Shown here piece after piece: positions 34,121 through 44,689 of a stretch of 64,000 nucleotides of DNA. The stretch's first letter is position 1. The number at the start of each line of letters is the position of its first letter. The position numbers were made by a program, and so were the translations under genes. The notes under the pieces were generated by a model, which did not search any database, had not been told where the DNA came from, and saw only the letters and a program-made list of their open reading frames with translations. Source of the stretch: Tanypteryx hageni (taxonomy: Eukaryota; Arthropoda; Insecta; Odonata; Petaluridae); NCBI GenBank assembly GCA_028673005.1, contig CM054116.1, positions 101,162,207-101,226,206 on the forward strand, in the 5' to 3' direction.

Positions 34121-37100
34121 TACTAAATGTCGACCTCGGGCATTAAAATATACACTAAACTACGGTTAACTTTGATTTATAAGTGTTTTTCTTTTATAGA
34201 CGTACACAGTCGAGCAAACGTATATACATACGTATATGAGAAACTTTGTGCAATGTATATTGCGCCGTTTATTCCAACTCGTTTTCTACCTCCCCGAAAA
34301 CTCCTCAATGCTTCCTTCTTTGCTTCGTTTCACTCATTCTCCCTCGAAACGTTTCCTCCCTTCCTTACGTTCTCTTCCTTTCCATCTCATACAAAATTCC
34401 TCTCCCTCTTCCCTGTCCCATTCTTCCTATTATCCCCAAGCACACTTTCTCACGTGCGAACTTGTATCCCTCTTCCTCTTTCTCGAAACACTTCCAAAAA
34501 CTCCATAGTTCATTGTCCTAGAAAATATCGGAGGAAACTAGTTTCTGCCTTCGTCGGGGGTTTTGTTATCGACTCTACCAAACGATAATAGGGTTACCTC
34601 CTGAGAGCGGAGTTTGAACGTCTTCTTAAGTGCGCGAATACTCTCCCGAATATGCCCGAAAATTCGTTCCGAGATGATTTATTCAGAGGTCGAAAGAGTT
34701 TAATTTCTCACGTAGGATAAGGGTTCCCGCTGACGCAGTCGAGATGCATCTTAACATCCGCCTAGAGGGGAGCCTTATCGCTCATTACCTCGCGGAGAAA
34801 ATGGCGGTTTACAAAACAAGAGCAAAACATTTCACGTCTCGAACAGATGCGAGCGCGTGAAACGCGCGTTTGTCGCGGATGTGACATAAGATTCGTAAAT
34901 GGTTAAGCGTGATTGCTTCGCCACTTGAGTAAAAACTGGCAATTCAAAATGAAACGTACGTAACTGTTCGAAATTAAATTCCGTTTTTCATGCAATAAAG
35001 ATTCATGAATTGGAGTTCTTATGGGGAAAATTATGAACCTTGTCGAGTTTTTCGAAGAAATTTTCTACCAATTTGAGGTCTATTCGTTTTGCGAGAAAGA
35101 CCGCGTTGCTAAATTTAGCTCTCACTTGAATAAAAATCAAATGTGAGGAAACAGGAATATGGTTTCCATGTGCTTGACGGGACTAATATATAATGCTGAT
35201 TTTGGCGAACGTATTCTCCTCCGAACTTATATTAAAAGTACATAGTTCAACTTGTTAAAGTCCCCTTTTAAGACTTTTTCGTCTCAAATCACGACTTAAT
35301 TGACAAAGGAAGGTCAGCTTCGTCAGTCTTTGCGGATAAATAAACTTACGTCAGAAAAAACAACAACAAAAACTACGTGTAAGAAGAGTAACCCTTGAAT
35401 CAGCAGTATAACCAATTGAAGTTGGTTAACTGAAATTCTAAAACTTTCGAAGATATTAGGAATACTAGGAATACATTAAATACGTTGAAAATTATTCCTC
35501 GATAAAATATCAGAATACTGAATGTTTAAGTCAAACAAATATTAACTTGATAATTTTTACATCTGATAAATTGAGGTTTCTTAATTAAAATAAAAAATAT
35601 CCATATATTATCTAATCTTTGGACGAGGAAAAAAATATTGCAGTAAAATTAATTAATGAAGTACCTTTTTATAGTACATCTTGTATTGTGTTGTTAGATA
35701 ACGCAAGAGAACGCACTTTCCTTCGTAGCCAAGATGGTCAACAACCTAAGCCATAAAAGAGAGCTCTGAAATTTTGAATAAATACGGTTGACAGAGAATA
35801 CGCACTTAAGTCATATTAACTTCTCCCTCGGAAAGCAATATTACAGCAAAGATTATGACATCAGAAGTATCAAGATATAAATGCCTCAGTAGATTAGTTT
35901 AAGAGATGCAGAATCGCATTAAGAATTAAATTGATATCTCTATTTGAATATCTTAATCATATAGACAGTATCTAATATAGGATTTTAATATAAAAGAAGA
36001 TAAATGTTAAAATAAAATTAGAAACATTTACAAATTAAAATTTAATGAAACGAGTCAATAGTTAGAGAAAATATTTTTTTTCCAGGCACAGATTGCACTG
36101 GCGATATCAACTACAAAATATTTAAGCCTGAAGAATGATTTAATGAAAATTCCAGACAAGATTTTCATTTTACCCTTAAGAGAATTCCTTCAAATTCACC
36201 TTTAGAATTGAAAAGCCAAAGCAGCTGAATTCAGAAGCAAACGAAAAAACCTGAAAGATTGAAGAAACGATGTCTACTTAATCGAATCAGGAGAACGCTT
36301 AGATTCGAACCGAAAGAGGGACCTTCTCATCGTAAACCTCATTAAAATTACTGCAAAGTTAATTCTTTGACGAAAAACTTCTCAGCTAAGTTCTACCATT
36401 GGTAACACAAAGAAAATTCTCATCTCGTTTCGTGTTTGAACAATGAACGCCGGCTGATTCTTATTTCCTTAAGTTTTAAACTAATAACTAGTGAAAACTA
36501 GCCAACTTCCGAATTAGACGACCTTAAATGAAACAAAAATTCGAATGCGTATCGCAAAACGAAGCATTTAAAATATTGCGTACTTAACCCTCGCAGTTCC
36601 TCATCAATATCCAGCTCAACTTCCACTCTCTTCCACTTCACCGTCGCCGTCTCGCTCCGACGAAAAGTTAATGCACTTACGATAGAGGGCGGCAGTGGCT
36701 CCTTCCCCCAGCTCTCGGCGAATGCGCTAACTAACCTTCTTCCACCCGCCGACTCCCACCGCACTACATATCCCCCTCTTTAACGTCCATCCGAAGAATT
36801 CTATTGCCAAAAGAAACTTTTCTCCTCCTCCACCTCTCCCCTCTCTCCCCCTAACTAAGAGAAACAATCCTTTACACTCTCCTCCCTATCACTCCGCCTC
36901 TTTCTTCCTCAAGTTTCTCTACTTATTTTCCTCGCTTCTTTTTTGTCTCGGTTTTTCTATCTTTTTAGAGCCTTCTCTCTTTCCCTGCGAGGAGCATCCT
37001 CCTTTCACCCTGAGAGGACCTCGATATCTCTAGAGGTTGCCTTCGCGCACACACACGCACCCACCACTCCATTTCTCTCTCCCACAGTGACAGCATTCTC

Positions 37101-37199
37101 TCCTTAACCTCACTCTTAATTTCTTTCTCTCACTTAAGATACAGTAAGATTTACTTGCCTTAAATATACTCACACATATGTATGTGTTTGTGCGTGTCT
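34121..37199. other. unassigned DNA
   Basis: No gene is recognised. 34.27-34.5 kb and 36.8-37.0 kb are pyrimidine-rich, giving low-complexity frames. The rest is AT-rich with no named repeat. Confidence 0.5.
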
Positions 37200-37201
37200 G
37201 C

Positions 37202-37275
<74 letters not shown>
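37200..37275. repeat. (TG)n(TA)n(CA)n microsatellite
   Basis: GT units pass into about 25 TA units and end in ACACACA. A Tigger-type end follows directly. Confidence 0.97.
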
Positions 37276-37276
<1 letters not shown>

Positions 37277-38023
37277 GTATATTCCGCTTAATGTGGTTCA
37301 TGAAAATTAATATTATTAAGCGGCTGATAAAAATAAACGACGCTTTCAAAAAAATTATTGATATTATAATAAAAATGTTTACTTAATCTTATTTATTTTA
37401 CTTTCACAATATGTGACTTGCAAGAGAGAAAACACAATATACATTCTAAATGTTATTTACTTTGTAAAATACCTATACAGTTTTTGCTGCTTTAAATCCT
37501 TTGTAATTAAATTTTCAATTCGTTGTTGTAAATTGTAAAATAGTTTATAGTCATCACTACTTCCCTCCTTGAGTTCTAATGCACTCCGCAATATTTGAAG
37601 GGATTTTTTAATTTCTTCAGCATTTGGGGTAGTTTGATGAACTTCGGTATCTTCATTATCCGAACTTTCATCATCTTCAATTACAGGTTTGCATGGTTTA
37701 ATATCATCAACTATATCCCTTACCGTAAGATCACCCGTTGTGGTAAGATCTTCATCAATTTTCACCCAAGCCTCAAAATCTGAAGCATTAATTAAGCTAT
37801 TTCCTATTGAGGGCATAGTTTTGCTTTCGTCAATATTTTCCACGACACTTGACTGACTAAAACCTGCTTTACGGAAACCGTTTCTGATTATTTTTTCCGG
37901 ATATTAACTCCCAGGCACTATCCGGCATATGCACTGAATCTAGTAAACTCCGCTGGCCACATGTGCTCACTAAATAAGAAAAGAATGGTTATACGCATAT
38001 ATCCTATTTTTAAATTGATAATA
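37276..38023 (-). mobile_element. Tigger/pogo-like transposon, 3' half
   Basis: The terminal block CAGTATATTCCGCTTAATGT starts at 37268-37276 next to TA/CA microsatellite. It contains CCGCTTAAT and ATTAAGCGG in inverted orientation (about 37285-37323), as in Tigger terminal repeats. A transposase C-terminus lies inside on the minus strand. The other end is missing: LINE-A copy 3 begins at about 38024. Confidence 0.7.
37457..37965 (-). pseudogene. Tigger/pogo-like transposase C-terminal region
   Basis: The minus-strand frame at 37457-37843 gives 128 residues ending LQQRIENLITKDLKQQKL then YRYFTK, the short helical tail and final Tyr/Phe motif found at the end of Tigger-family transposases. 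An acidic segment (DDESSDNEDTEVHQTTPNAE) and EEIKKSLQILRSALEL precede it. Upstream, across a one-base frameshift in an A-run near 37890, the reading continues as DSAWELISGK and IRNGFRKAGF. This matches the region after the DDE domain, where Trp and the FRKAGF motif are conserved. The DDE domain itself is lost. The gene is inactive. Confidence 0.75.
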
Positions 38024-38340
38024 ATACCGCAAGAAGTTCATAAAATGCTATGTATGGAGTATAGCTTTGTACGGGGCAGAAGCATGGGCGCTAAGGAAAA
38101 ATGACATCATATACTTGGAAAACTTTGAAATGTGTACTTGGAGGAGAAAGCTGAATATAAAATGGACAGGTAGGGTGAAAAACGATGAAGTGCTACGAAG
38201 AGTAGGAGAGAAGCAAATGATTATACAGACTATTAGAAAGAGGAAGGAAAACTGGGTTGGACATTACCTGAGGAGAAAGAGATTGATTAAAGACGTGTTA
38301 GAAGTAAAACTAGATGGAAAAAGGAAAAGAGGTAGGAAAA

Positions 38341-38346
<6 letters not shown>
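38024..38346 (+). mobile_element. LINE-A copy 3 (internal ORF2 fragment)
   Basis: The translated frame (38067-38343) matches the C-terminal part of the LINE-A protein (LRKNDIIYLENFEMCTWRRK, RKENWVGHYLRR) with more differences than copy 2, so it is an older copy. Both ends are lost: the left at about 38024 inside the coding sequence, the right at a (TA)n tract before the stop codon. Confidence 0.85.

Positions 38347-38395
<49 letters not shown>
38344..38395. repeat. (TA)n microsatellite
   Basis: About 25 TA units replace the 3' end of LINE-A copy 3. Confidence 0.97.
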
Positions 38396-38398
<3 letters not shown>

Positions 38399-38477
38399 AT
38401 TGTATTGTGTATTGCCCGTCATATGACGTATCGTATATATAATAATATTCCCTCCCTCCGTCTCCCTCCCTCTGTTA

Positions 38478-39425
38478 AAGAAAAAACTCGTATCCTTTCT
38501 TCTGCCTCATATAGATTACTGCGACGTGGTCTACAGTGATCTATCAGTAGAGTTGTCCAATAAAATTCGAAAAACTTTAAATTACTGCGTAAGATTTATT
38601 TTTAACCTAAAATATCAGATCATATATCTGACTATTACAAAAAGATGCCATGGCTTAATCTCGATTCCCGCAGGAAACTCTACTGCCTTTAAACGCTCCC
38701 TATTACCTTTCGTCTAACTATTCCTTTCTCTCTTCCCTACACGAAAAAAACACACGTAGCTCAAGAACGCTAAATATTCCAACTCATAGAACAAAAATTT
38801 TCAGTAATTCATTTCATGTAACGTCCTGCAGACTTTGGAATGAGTTACCCGTAAAGACAACAAAGCTAAAGTCACTGGAAGGCTTACGCAACTCCTGCTT
38901 TCTACAGTTGATGAACAAGTGCTAAGCTAAATGATGTAATTCTATACATACTTCACTTTCTGCCAGATTTACCCACTCCAGCATGGAATCATTGTATTGT
39001 AAGCGGTTTCTGATATTTTACATTCTGCGACGCTAAAGTCTATCTAGTGTGGTTTTAAAATATATTTTTAATTTTTTAAAAAATTTTATTATATTTTCTC
39101 CTCACTATCTTTTTCGTCTTTTATTTGTAAAGGAAGCATTTTATATTCTAAAGTATAAAATGAAATTTCTCCATATTAATAATTATTCAAAATTGTCTCT
39201 GTTGACTTATCTACATATATATAAGAGAATGTATATGTATGCATAAGATTACACTAATATATATTTCTCTCGTGGTAACAACTTTTTTGTGAATTAAGAT
39301 GGCAAATTAAAAAAATTGTTAAATATGTATGTAAATCCAGATGTAAACAAATTGTAATGGTTAGGTGGATGAGGGGGCTACTTAGCCTCAACCTAGCCAA
39401 TAAAGAAATTTTTCTTTCTTTCTGT
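38478..39425 (+). mobile_element. LINE-B copy E (C-terminus and 3' UTR)
   Basis: It contains the last part of a LINE ORF2 (38480-38925), a 3' UTR of about 430 bp, the terminal stem-loop GGGGCTACTTAGCCTC (39373-39388), AATAAAG, and a (TTCT)n tail that leads into CT-rich DNA. Confidence 0.75.
38480..38925 (+). pseudogene. LINE-B ORF2 C-terminus, copy E, broken
   Basis: One frame gives HIDYCDVVYSDLSVELSNKI followed by KTLNYCVRFIFNLKYQ, the region after the reverse transcriptase in jockey/CR1-like LINE proteins (usually LDYCDVVY...RFIFNL). Shifted frames then give SSNYSFLSSLHEKNTR and SCRLWNELPVKTTKLKSLEG, the typical conserved Trp-Asn-xx-Pro motif near the protein end, with a stop near 38922. 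At least two frameshifts are needed. The catalytic RT domain is absent. Confidence 0.75.
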
Positions 39426-39449
39426 CTCACTCCCTCTCTTTCCTTCCCT

Positions 39450-40325
39450 CTCTCTTATCAAAGGATCTCGCGATTAAGCTACAACGTTCTCATAATGCCT
39501 GCATCGGATTCATATTTAATCTTAAAAGGTCTGACCATGTCTCAGAATACTTCCGTCGACTCTCCTGGCTAAAACTTGAATCCAGAAGAAACCTTCACCT
39601 CCTCTCCCTATTGTATCAAGTTCTTAATAATCACATCCCTTGTTATCTTTCTTCTCAGTTCGCCGCCATTAATACAGTTCACCAATGCAACTCTGGAATG
39701 GCCTTCCAACGTTAATAAAAAACTTCTATCTCTAGGCACTTTTAAACGCTTGTATCACAAGTATCTCCTCTCACTCTCCATGCATTGAATCACTCCCTAT
39801 CTTCTCTTTCAGGTTGTCACAAGGATGCGCTTATTAGGCATAAATTCATAATTTTATTTTATTTTCCTGTATCATAATTACGATGTAATCCCTATTTCCC
39901 TCTCACCCCTCCCTTATATGGATATTAATGTATGTATTTATATATGATTTTTTTCTCTCTTTCCCAAATTATTGTTGTTTTTTCCTCTTTCTCTGAACTA
40001 TTTAGGAATATTTCGCGGTTTTTTACACCTCTCTTCTCTTCGTAGGTGTTTTCCGCAGTGGGAAATTTTTTGTTTAAAAATATAGCTGATACACAGTTTA
40101 TTTTCGAACCACAAAACTAACAATATTCTTTGGAAATACTCTATGATCTATTAACCAATATATAATTTACTTGTAATTTGTAACTGTAATATTTATGTAA
40201 CTTAATTTCTTTTAATATGTAAATATTGTAATTATTTATATGACGAAAGGGTTAAATGTATGAAGGGACTATATAGTCTCAATTTCGCCCTAAATAAAGT
40301 CGTTTGTCTGTCTATCTGTACCTCC
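39450..40325 (+). mobile_element. LINE-B copy D (C-terminus and 3' UTR)
   Basis: A more diverged copy with coding remnant 39460-39790. The bulged stem is at 40014-40055 (GCGG, ACACCT / AGGTGT, CCGC) and the terminal stem-loop GGGACTATATAGTCTC at 40264-40279. AATAAAG and a (TGTC/TATC)n tail follow. The 0.77 kb repeat follows at once. Confidence 0.75.
39460..39790 (+). pseudogene. LINE-B ORF2 C-terminus, copy D, broken
   Basis: The reading ACIGFIFNLKRSDHVSEYFR then LSWLKLESRRNLHLLSLLYQ and IPCYLSSQF matches the same post-RT segment as copy E. Later frames give LGTFKRLYHKYLLSL near the end. Several frame changes and stops are present. The protein would be the C-terminal end of the LINE-B ORF2; no catalytic motif remains. 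Confidence 0.7.
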
Positions 40326-40335
40326 CACTCTCTGC

Positions 40336-41089
40336 ATCTCTTTTCTCCCACCTCCTCCATCTCTCATTCCCTCCTCTCCCAATCCATAGCTCTCCCTCGT
40401 TATCTCTTTCCTTCCGTCCTTTTCCAATTCTATACCTCCCTTACTCTCCATGTACCTTCCATTCTATATCCATTCCTTTCTATCTCCCTCCCCACACCCC
40501 CTCTATCTTACTCTGGATCTATATAGTCGTTTATATAAGCAATAGAATCCAAACTAAATCCCAGTCCCATTACAATTACGTAATTTATCAAAAAATCCTA
40601 CGATATTTAAGGTAATCGATGCACTCGTATATATTACACATATGAGGGTTGAAAAAACAATTGATTCTCGAAATTTAACAATGATGTGGTCGGCAAGGCA
40701 AAATCCCGTTTAAAAGCCGATATTTTCCCAAAATATGTGATTTAAATGTTTAATATGAGAGATTTCGAAAGGTAGGCGGAAAAAGACGAATGGAATAAGA
40801 ATCTTCATTAATTTTCCTAAAACATAGTTTAAATTCGAAGATCGTACGTCAATTCTTTCTAATTTCAATTTCCAAAAGAATAAATTCAATTTTACGTGCT
40901 ACCTTACGGGAAACGGAAATCGCCCACCCGGGTCTTTTTTCGCATTTTATTTTCTTCATTTAATTTTGATATCTAAATCAAACATTCCTGCGAAATTTCA
41001 ACCTTCCACCTAATCGGAATATTTGTTAAAAATGCGTTAAAATGTGCCATTGATGACGTCAGCGTTATACACAAACCCCACCATCTAGG
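40336..41089 (+). repeat. 0.77 kb dispersed repeat, copy 2
   Basis: It is collinear with 7737-8506 at high identity by eye, with small indels, and ends in the same CATCTAGG. Again it lies immediately downstream of a LINE-B 3' tail. Confidence 0.8.
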
Positions 41090-41096
41090 ATATATA

Positions 41097-41425
41097 TATA
41101 TGGATGGCAACAAGGTGTTGGGATGAGGAAACCCAGTGAACACTCACCAATCGGACGACTTCTTCAGGTTGGCAGGGCCCGGGGATGTCGAAGCGACACA
41201 CGTAAAAGAACACTAAAACACAGAAACATCACAAACAGTTCTCTCTCTGTAGCTGATGAAGGAATAACTCCGAAAGCTTCTACGTTTGTGATGTTTCTGT
41301 GTTTTAGTGTTCTTTTACGTGTGTCGCTTCGACATCCCCGGGGCCTCGCCAACCTGAAGTCGTCCGATTGGTGAGTGTTCACTGGGTTTCCTCATCCCAA
41401 CACCTTGTTGCCATCCATATATCCA
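41097..41425. mobile_element. foldback repeat with hammerhead-like core (possible retrozyme pair)
   Basis: A left arm (41101-41236) and right arm (41284-41423) are near-perfect inverted copies. They include GGCAACAAGGTGTTGGGATG, CACTCACCAATCGGACGACT and CACGTAAAAGAACACTAAAA in one direction and their complements in the other. The unique centre (about 47 nt) carries a hammerhead-type core. The arm sequence recurs as units at 41.5, 41.65 and 46.9 kb. Small hammerhead-bearing retroelements related to Penelope elements (retrozymes) are known in animals; assigning this element to them is inference. Confidence 0.6.
41249..41283 (+). ncRNA. hammerhead ribozyme-like core
   Basis: The order is GTAG, CTGATGA, one extra A, GGA-ATAAC-TCC, GAA, AGCT, T, CTAC. 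This fits a type I hammerhead: stem I from GUAG/CUAC (41249-41252 with 41280-41283), the invariant CUGANGA box, stem II from GGA/UCC, the GAA box, a palindromic AGCU that could act as a minimal stem III (paired in a dimer), and a CUU cleavage triplet. Beyond stem I a 12 nt bulge separates the core from the long arms, where natural hammerheads have a loop-loop contact. The extra A after CUGAUGA departs from the canonical core. No folding was run. Confidence 0.55.
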
Positions 41426-41451
41426 TTTTACCTTTCCTTTTCCGTAAGCTG

Positions 41452-41453
<2 letters not shown>

Positions 41454-41494
<41 letters not shown>
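41454..41494. repeat. (TA)n microsatellite
   Basis: About 20 TA units lie between two repeat units of the 41 kb foldback cluster. Confidence 0.97.
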
Positions 41495-41497
<3 letters not shown>

Positions 41498-41499
41498 CA

Positions 41500-41606
41500 T
41501 ATTTACGTGTCTCTTCAACGCCCCCAGCAGCCTGCCAACTTGGTAAGTGTCCGCTGGGCTTCCCTCAACACCTTGTTGCCACCCTCATCACTACCTTTTC
41601 TTTTCC

Positions 41607-41649
<43 letters not shown>

Positions 41650-41770
41650 CTTGAGGAAAAGGGAAGGTAATGATGAAAGTGACAACAAGGTGTGGGAGGA
41701 AGCCCAGTGGACACTTACCAAGTTGACGAGTCGCTGTGGGTGCCGAAGTAACACACGTAAAAACACGAAG
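41500..41770. repeat. inverted pair of the same unit around (TA)n
   Basis: A reverse-oriented unit (41500-41612) and a forward unit (41648-41770) flank a (TA)n tract at 41614-41647. Both carry the GCAACAAGGTGTTG... AGCCCAG(C/T)GGACACT text also found in the 41.1 kb foldback and at 46.86 kb. The whole forms a perfectly placed cruciform-prone palindrome. Confidence 0.8.
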
Positions 41771-41829
41771 CCAAAGCTTTTCTGGGAAAGTTCGAGCTAA
41801 AGTACTTCATTTTAACAAACATGAATATT

Positions 41830-41956
41830 AAAGAACAAGCATTTAAAAAAATACTTGTCTCAGGTACCTACAATATCCACAACAATGTAAGGTTTTTATA
41901 ACCTTGTTGTAGATACCGAAGATACCCGAGACAAGTATTTTTAAATGCTTGTTCTT
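41830..41956. repeat. 55 bp-arm inverted repeat
   Basis: AAGAACAAGCATTTAAAAA... (from 41831) and its complement (to 41956) pair almost throughout, with further ATACTTGTCTC(A/G)GGTA and TACAACAA segments and a loop of about 18 nt at 41887-41905. It may be a small MITE or a long hairpin transcript. It has no coding capacity. Confidence 0.75.
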
Positions 41957-43702
41957 GAATGTTTTCAGCCATGAAACTAGCTCGATAACTCACTGTTAAT
42001 ACATGAATATAGTCGGGAAAAGTATTTCACACGCGTCCTGGAAAATACGAGTTATACACTATAGATAAGTCGAAGTTCGACCACGCGTGCGGTGAATCCA
42101 TATATGTGTATATTCGCACACGCAAATACGCAAGTTATTCCGCCACCGCATTGATCACATCCTCAAAAGTCGCCCCTTTTCTATCACGAAAAGGGGTTGG
42201 TTCAGCGCTTACGATTTTCCTTTGTTTCATTTTTTGTTAAGGGTGCCACCGCTGCGTTTTGGGATCTCATCGCCTCTGCTTCTGCCGACGTGTGTTCTCT
42301 TGGCGGTTATAAAAGCCAATCGGAGATCACGAGAGAGGGAAACAGTTTCCGATCCTAAGCCTAGTCGGGATACCCAAATGGCTATGGATGACCGGTGCGA
42401 TCAACTCGTTCTCTATATATTTTTTTAAGTCTGACGTTGCGTCAGGGATGCATTCGTGGAATGGCACTGCGTTTCAGAAATATTAGAATAACGTTATTAC
42501 TGATAGGTAAAGCAAATATATTGACATTATTTTCAAAAGGGCGTCTTATGAAATATACTCTCGATAGCTACGGAATTTTTATCGTATAACTGTCCCGCTC
42601 CCTTAGATAAGTCAACATTCGTGCTTTATTCATGGTTAAACGATTTGTATTTAACTTTAGAGGAATTTATCACAGAGAATCAATGGGGAAGTAATGAAAT
42701 ATATAAATCCAGGATAATAACGTAATTTTTTAAAATGTTTAATTTTTTCTTTAAACAAGGAAAAATCTCTTTTTACGCGGAAAATTGATATTTTTCTCGC
42801 ATGATGTATTTGTTATATTAATCATATAGTTATGATATTTAGCATAATTATATGCTCGTGGTGTGGTAATAGTACAAAAATTTCATGGCGGCATAAATTT
42901 TATTTGATTAGTCTTTCAATATCTGTAAAAGTGATATGTTAAAAATATCCTCCAGAATTTTAATCAAACGGGATTTATTTATATTCAGTGGCATTGAATA
43001 AAATAATTTGTAACTGAGAGACAAATTACTTTAGCTTAGTTTATTTAGTATTGTTTATAACTGTATACATTACATTATGATGTTTTGTTAAATTCCCACT
43101 TTTTGCCTCTTTGCTTTGTGCAGCTTTCTTTCTTTATAGTCAGAGCATTTGAATTGTGTTCTTAATCCTTAAATAGTAGATTTCAGAGATCAAAAACGGA
43201 CGATTTCCTAAGTATCTGCAGAAAGAAAAAATTTAAATAACCATTTCTGGGAAAAACAAGCACGAATGTGACAACAATAATCTCACATATCCCCAGATCA
43301 TCTTCCTTCGGAAGAGATAAAAGGCATTCGTTATTTCTTTGCTCAAGAAATCGTTCTGCGGATTTTATTTCGTGCCCAAGTTTCGGAAAATGGATTCTAT
43401 GCATGTAATAATTCGATAAAAACGTAACGTTTAGAGTTTTAAGTTTAGAGGCTTGGTTACATAAATTAAAATACATAAAACTGAGAATAGTGTAATAACA
43501 CGAGTCATATAGTATATAACGCAAAAATCACGGTTAATATAATGTTATGGTAAAACAGTAAAATGATTTATGTATTATCACATAAATACGTTATTATTAT
43601 GGCCAGTGCCAATATAATTCTAAAGAAAATAAATAATATAAAATAAAGAGTTCGCCGCATTTAAATTTGAATTTAGATCGAGCATTATATTATTTTAAAT
43701 AA
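41957..43702. other. unassigned AT-rich DNA
   Basis: No gene, RNA or known repeat is recognised in this stretch. Confidence 0.5.
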
Positions 43703-44068
43703 AAATTCTTCGCTCCTGGGCTCACCACAGTATTTTTTAACGACAATAAACTCTCCAATTTATTACACAACCCAAAAGACACAATTCCTTCTTTACACAA
43801 ATCCGGCATATACAAAATACCTTGTGGAGGATGCGACAAAATATATATTGGACAAACAAAACGTAAGATAGAAACACGCTTCAAAGAACACATAACTCAT
43901 TTTAAACACAATAGATTAAACAACTTTAGTGTAGCAACACATATCCAAGAACACCACCATCCAATCACGATCGAAAACCTAACTCTTGTAAAATCTGCAA
44001 TAAACCAAAACAAACTAGACGCATACGAAAGCATACACATAAACAAGCAAAAATTCCGTTCTGAATAA
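43703..44068 (+). pseudogene. Penelope-like element GIY-YIG endonuclease, partial
   Basis: This open frame follows the TAA at 43700-43702 and ends at TAA 44066-44068 (121 residues). It reads LHKSGIYKIPCGGCDKIYIG then QTKRKIETRFKEH: the GIY...YIG nuclease signature, with the catalytic Arg in the following helix. The paired Cys (CGGC) and the later VATHIQEHHH give the Cys/His zinc-binding pattern special to Penelope-like elements. In those elements this domain follows the reverse transcriptase and nicks target DNA. The RT part is missing, so this is a 5'-truncated fragment; the frame is otherwise intact through the normal C-terminus. The downstream sequence includes a hammerhead-like motif, as Penelope terminal repeats do. 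Confidence 0.85.
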
Positions 44069-44199
44069 CGACCGCGGCCCGATCCCCCTTTCACCTCTGT
44101 ACGTTGTAACGGCTGAACCTCTTTCCCTTCCTTTCACTTCAGCACATAAACATATAAATACCGCCTACAACACTCCCACCCCTCATTACAGATCAGCTA

Positions 44200-44226
44200 C
44201 TGATGATGAGAGCATTGCTCTCGAAA
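44200..44226 (+). ncRNA. hammerhead-like motif of the Penelope-like element
   Basis: CTGATGA, an extra T, a strong stem GAGAGC-ATT-GCTCTC and GAAA occur in order 132 bp after the endonuclease stop. Hammerhead ribozymes are known in Penelope-like terminal repeats. The flanking stems I and III are not convincing here, and there is one extra base after the CUGAUGA box, so the copy may be inactive. Confidence 0.5.
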
Positions 44227-44304
44227 TATGTATTAGTACGTTTACCTCATCTTTAGAAATCTTGTGTGCGTGTATTCGAGTGCTTGCGTGCGTGATTGTT
44301 TCGT

Positions 44305-44677
44305 CTGTTAGGTCCCTGTCGTTGCCGGAAGGCACATAAACCAACAGGCAGCTGTGTGCGATACTAGGTCCCTGGCGTGGTTAAATCTCCCGTAAACCTA
44401 GTATTATTTCCCCTTTCCTTCCCTCTTTATTTTTCCCTTTACCTCTTGGCGTGTACGTGTGCGTGTGTTTGTGGTTGCTTAGTAGGTCCCTGTTGCGGTC
44501 GTACTGACTCACAAACCTTCTAGCAACGGTGTGATTTTTTGGGTCCGTGGCGTAGAGTAATTTCTCGTAAACCCGGTCCCGTTTCCTTTCCACCTTTAGG
44601 ATTAGTGCTTGTGCAATTGAGTGAGTGAATGCGAGTGACATCAGGTCCCTGGCGTGGAGTAATAACCCCTAAACCTG
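44305..44677 (+). repeat. five iterated hairpin modules
   Basis: Modules at 44305-44347, 44361-44404, 44474-44527, 44541-44574 and 44642-44677 share AGGTCCCTGGCGTGG-like 5' halves and CGTAAACC-like 3' halves. In each the bases outside this core differ but pair: CTGTT/AACAG, ATACTAGGT/ACCTAGTAT (9 bp), GTTGC plus TAG with CTA plus GCAAC, GGGT/ACCC, CAGGT/ACCTG. Inner stems also occur (TGCC-GGAA-GGCA in the first, GAG/CTC in the fourth). This looks like selection on, or inheritance of, RNA hairpins. They follow the Penelope fragment but their membership in it is not proven. Confidence 0.65.
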
Positions 44678-44689
44678 TAAGTTTATAAT

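Noticed and set aside
43183..43524. 113-codon minus-strand ORF
   Set aside because: Composition and context show no protein family; AT-rich unassigned DNA.
44200..44240. Fully canonical hammerhead ribozyme
   Set aside because: The CUGAUGA, stem II and GAAA are present, but there is an extra U, and I could not pair stem I or set a valid cleavage triplet; kept only as hammerhead-like.
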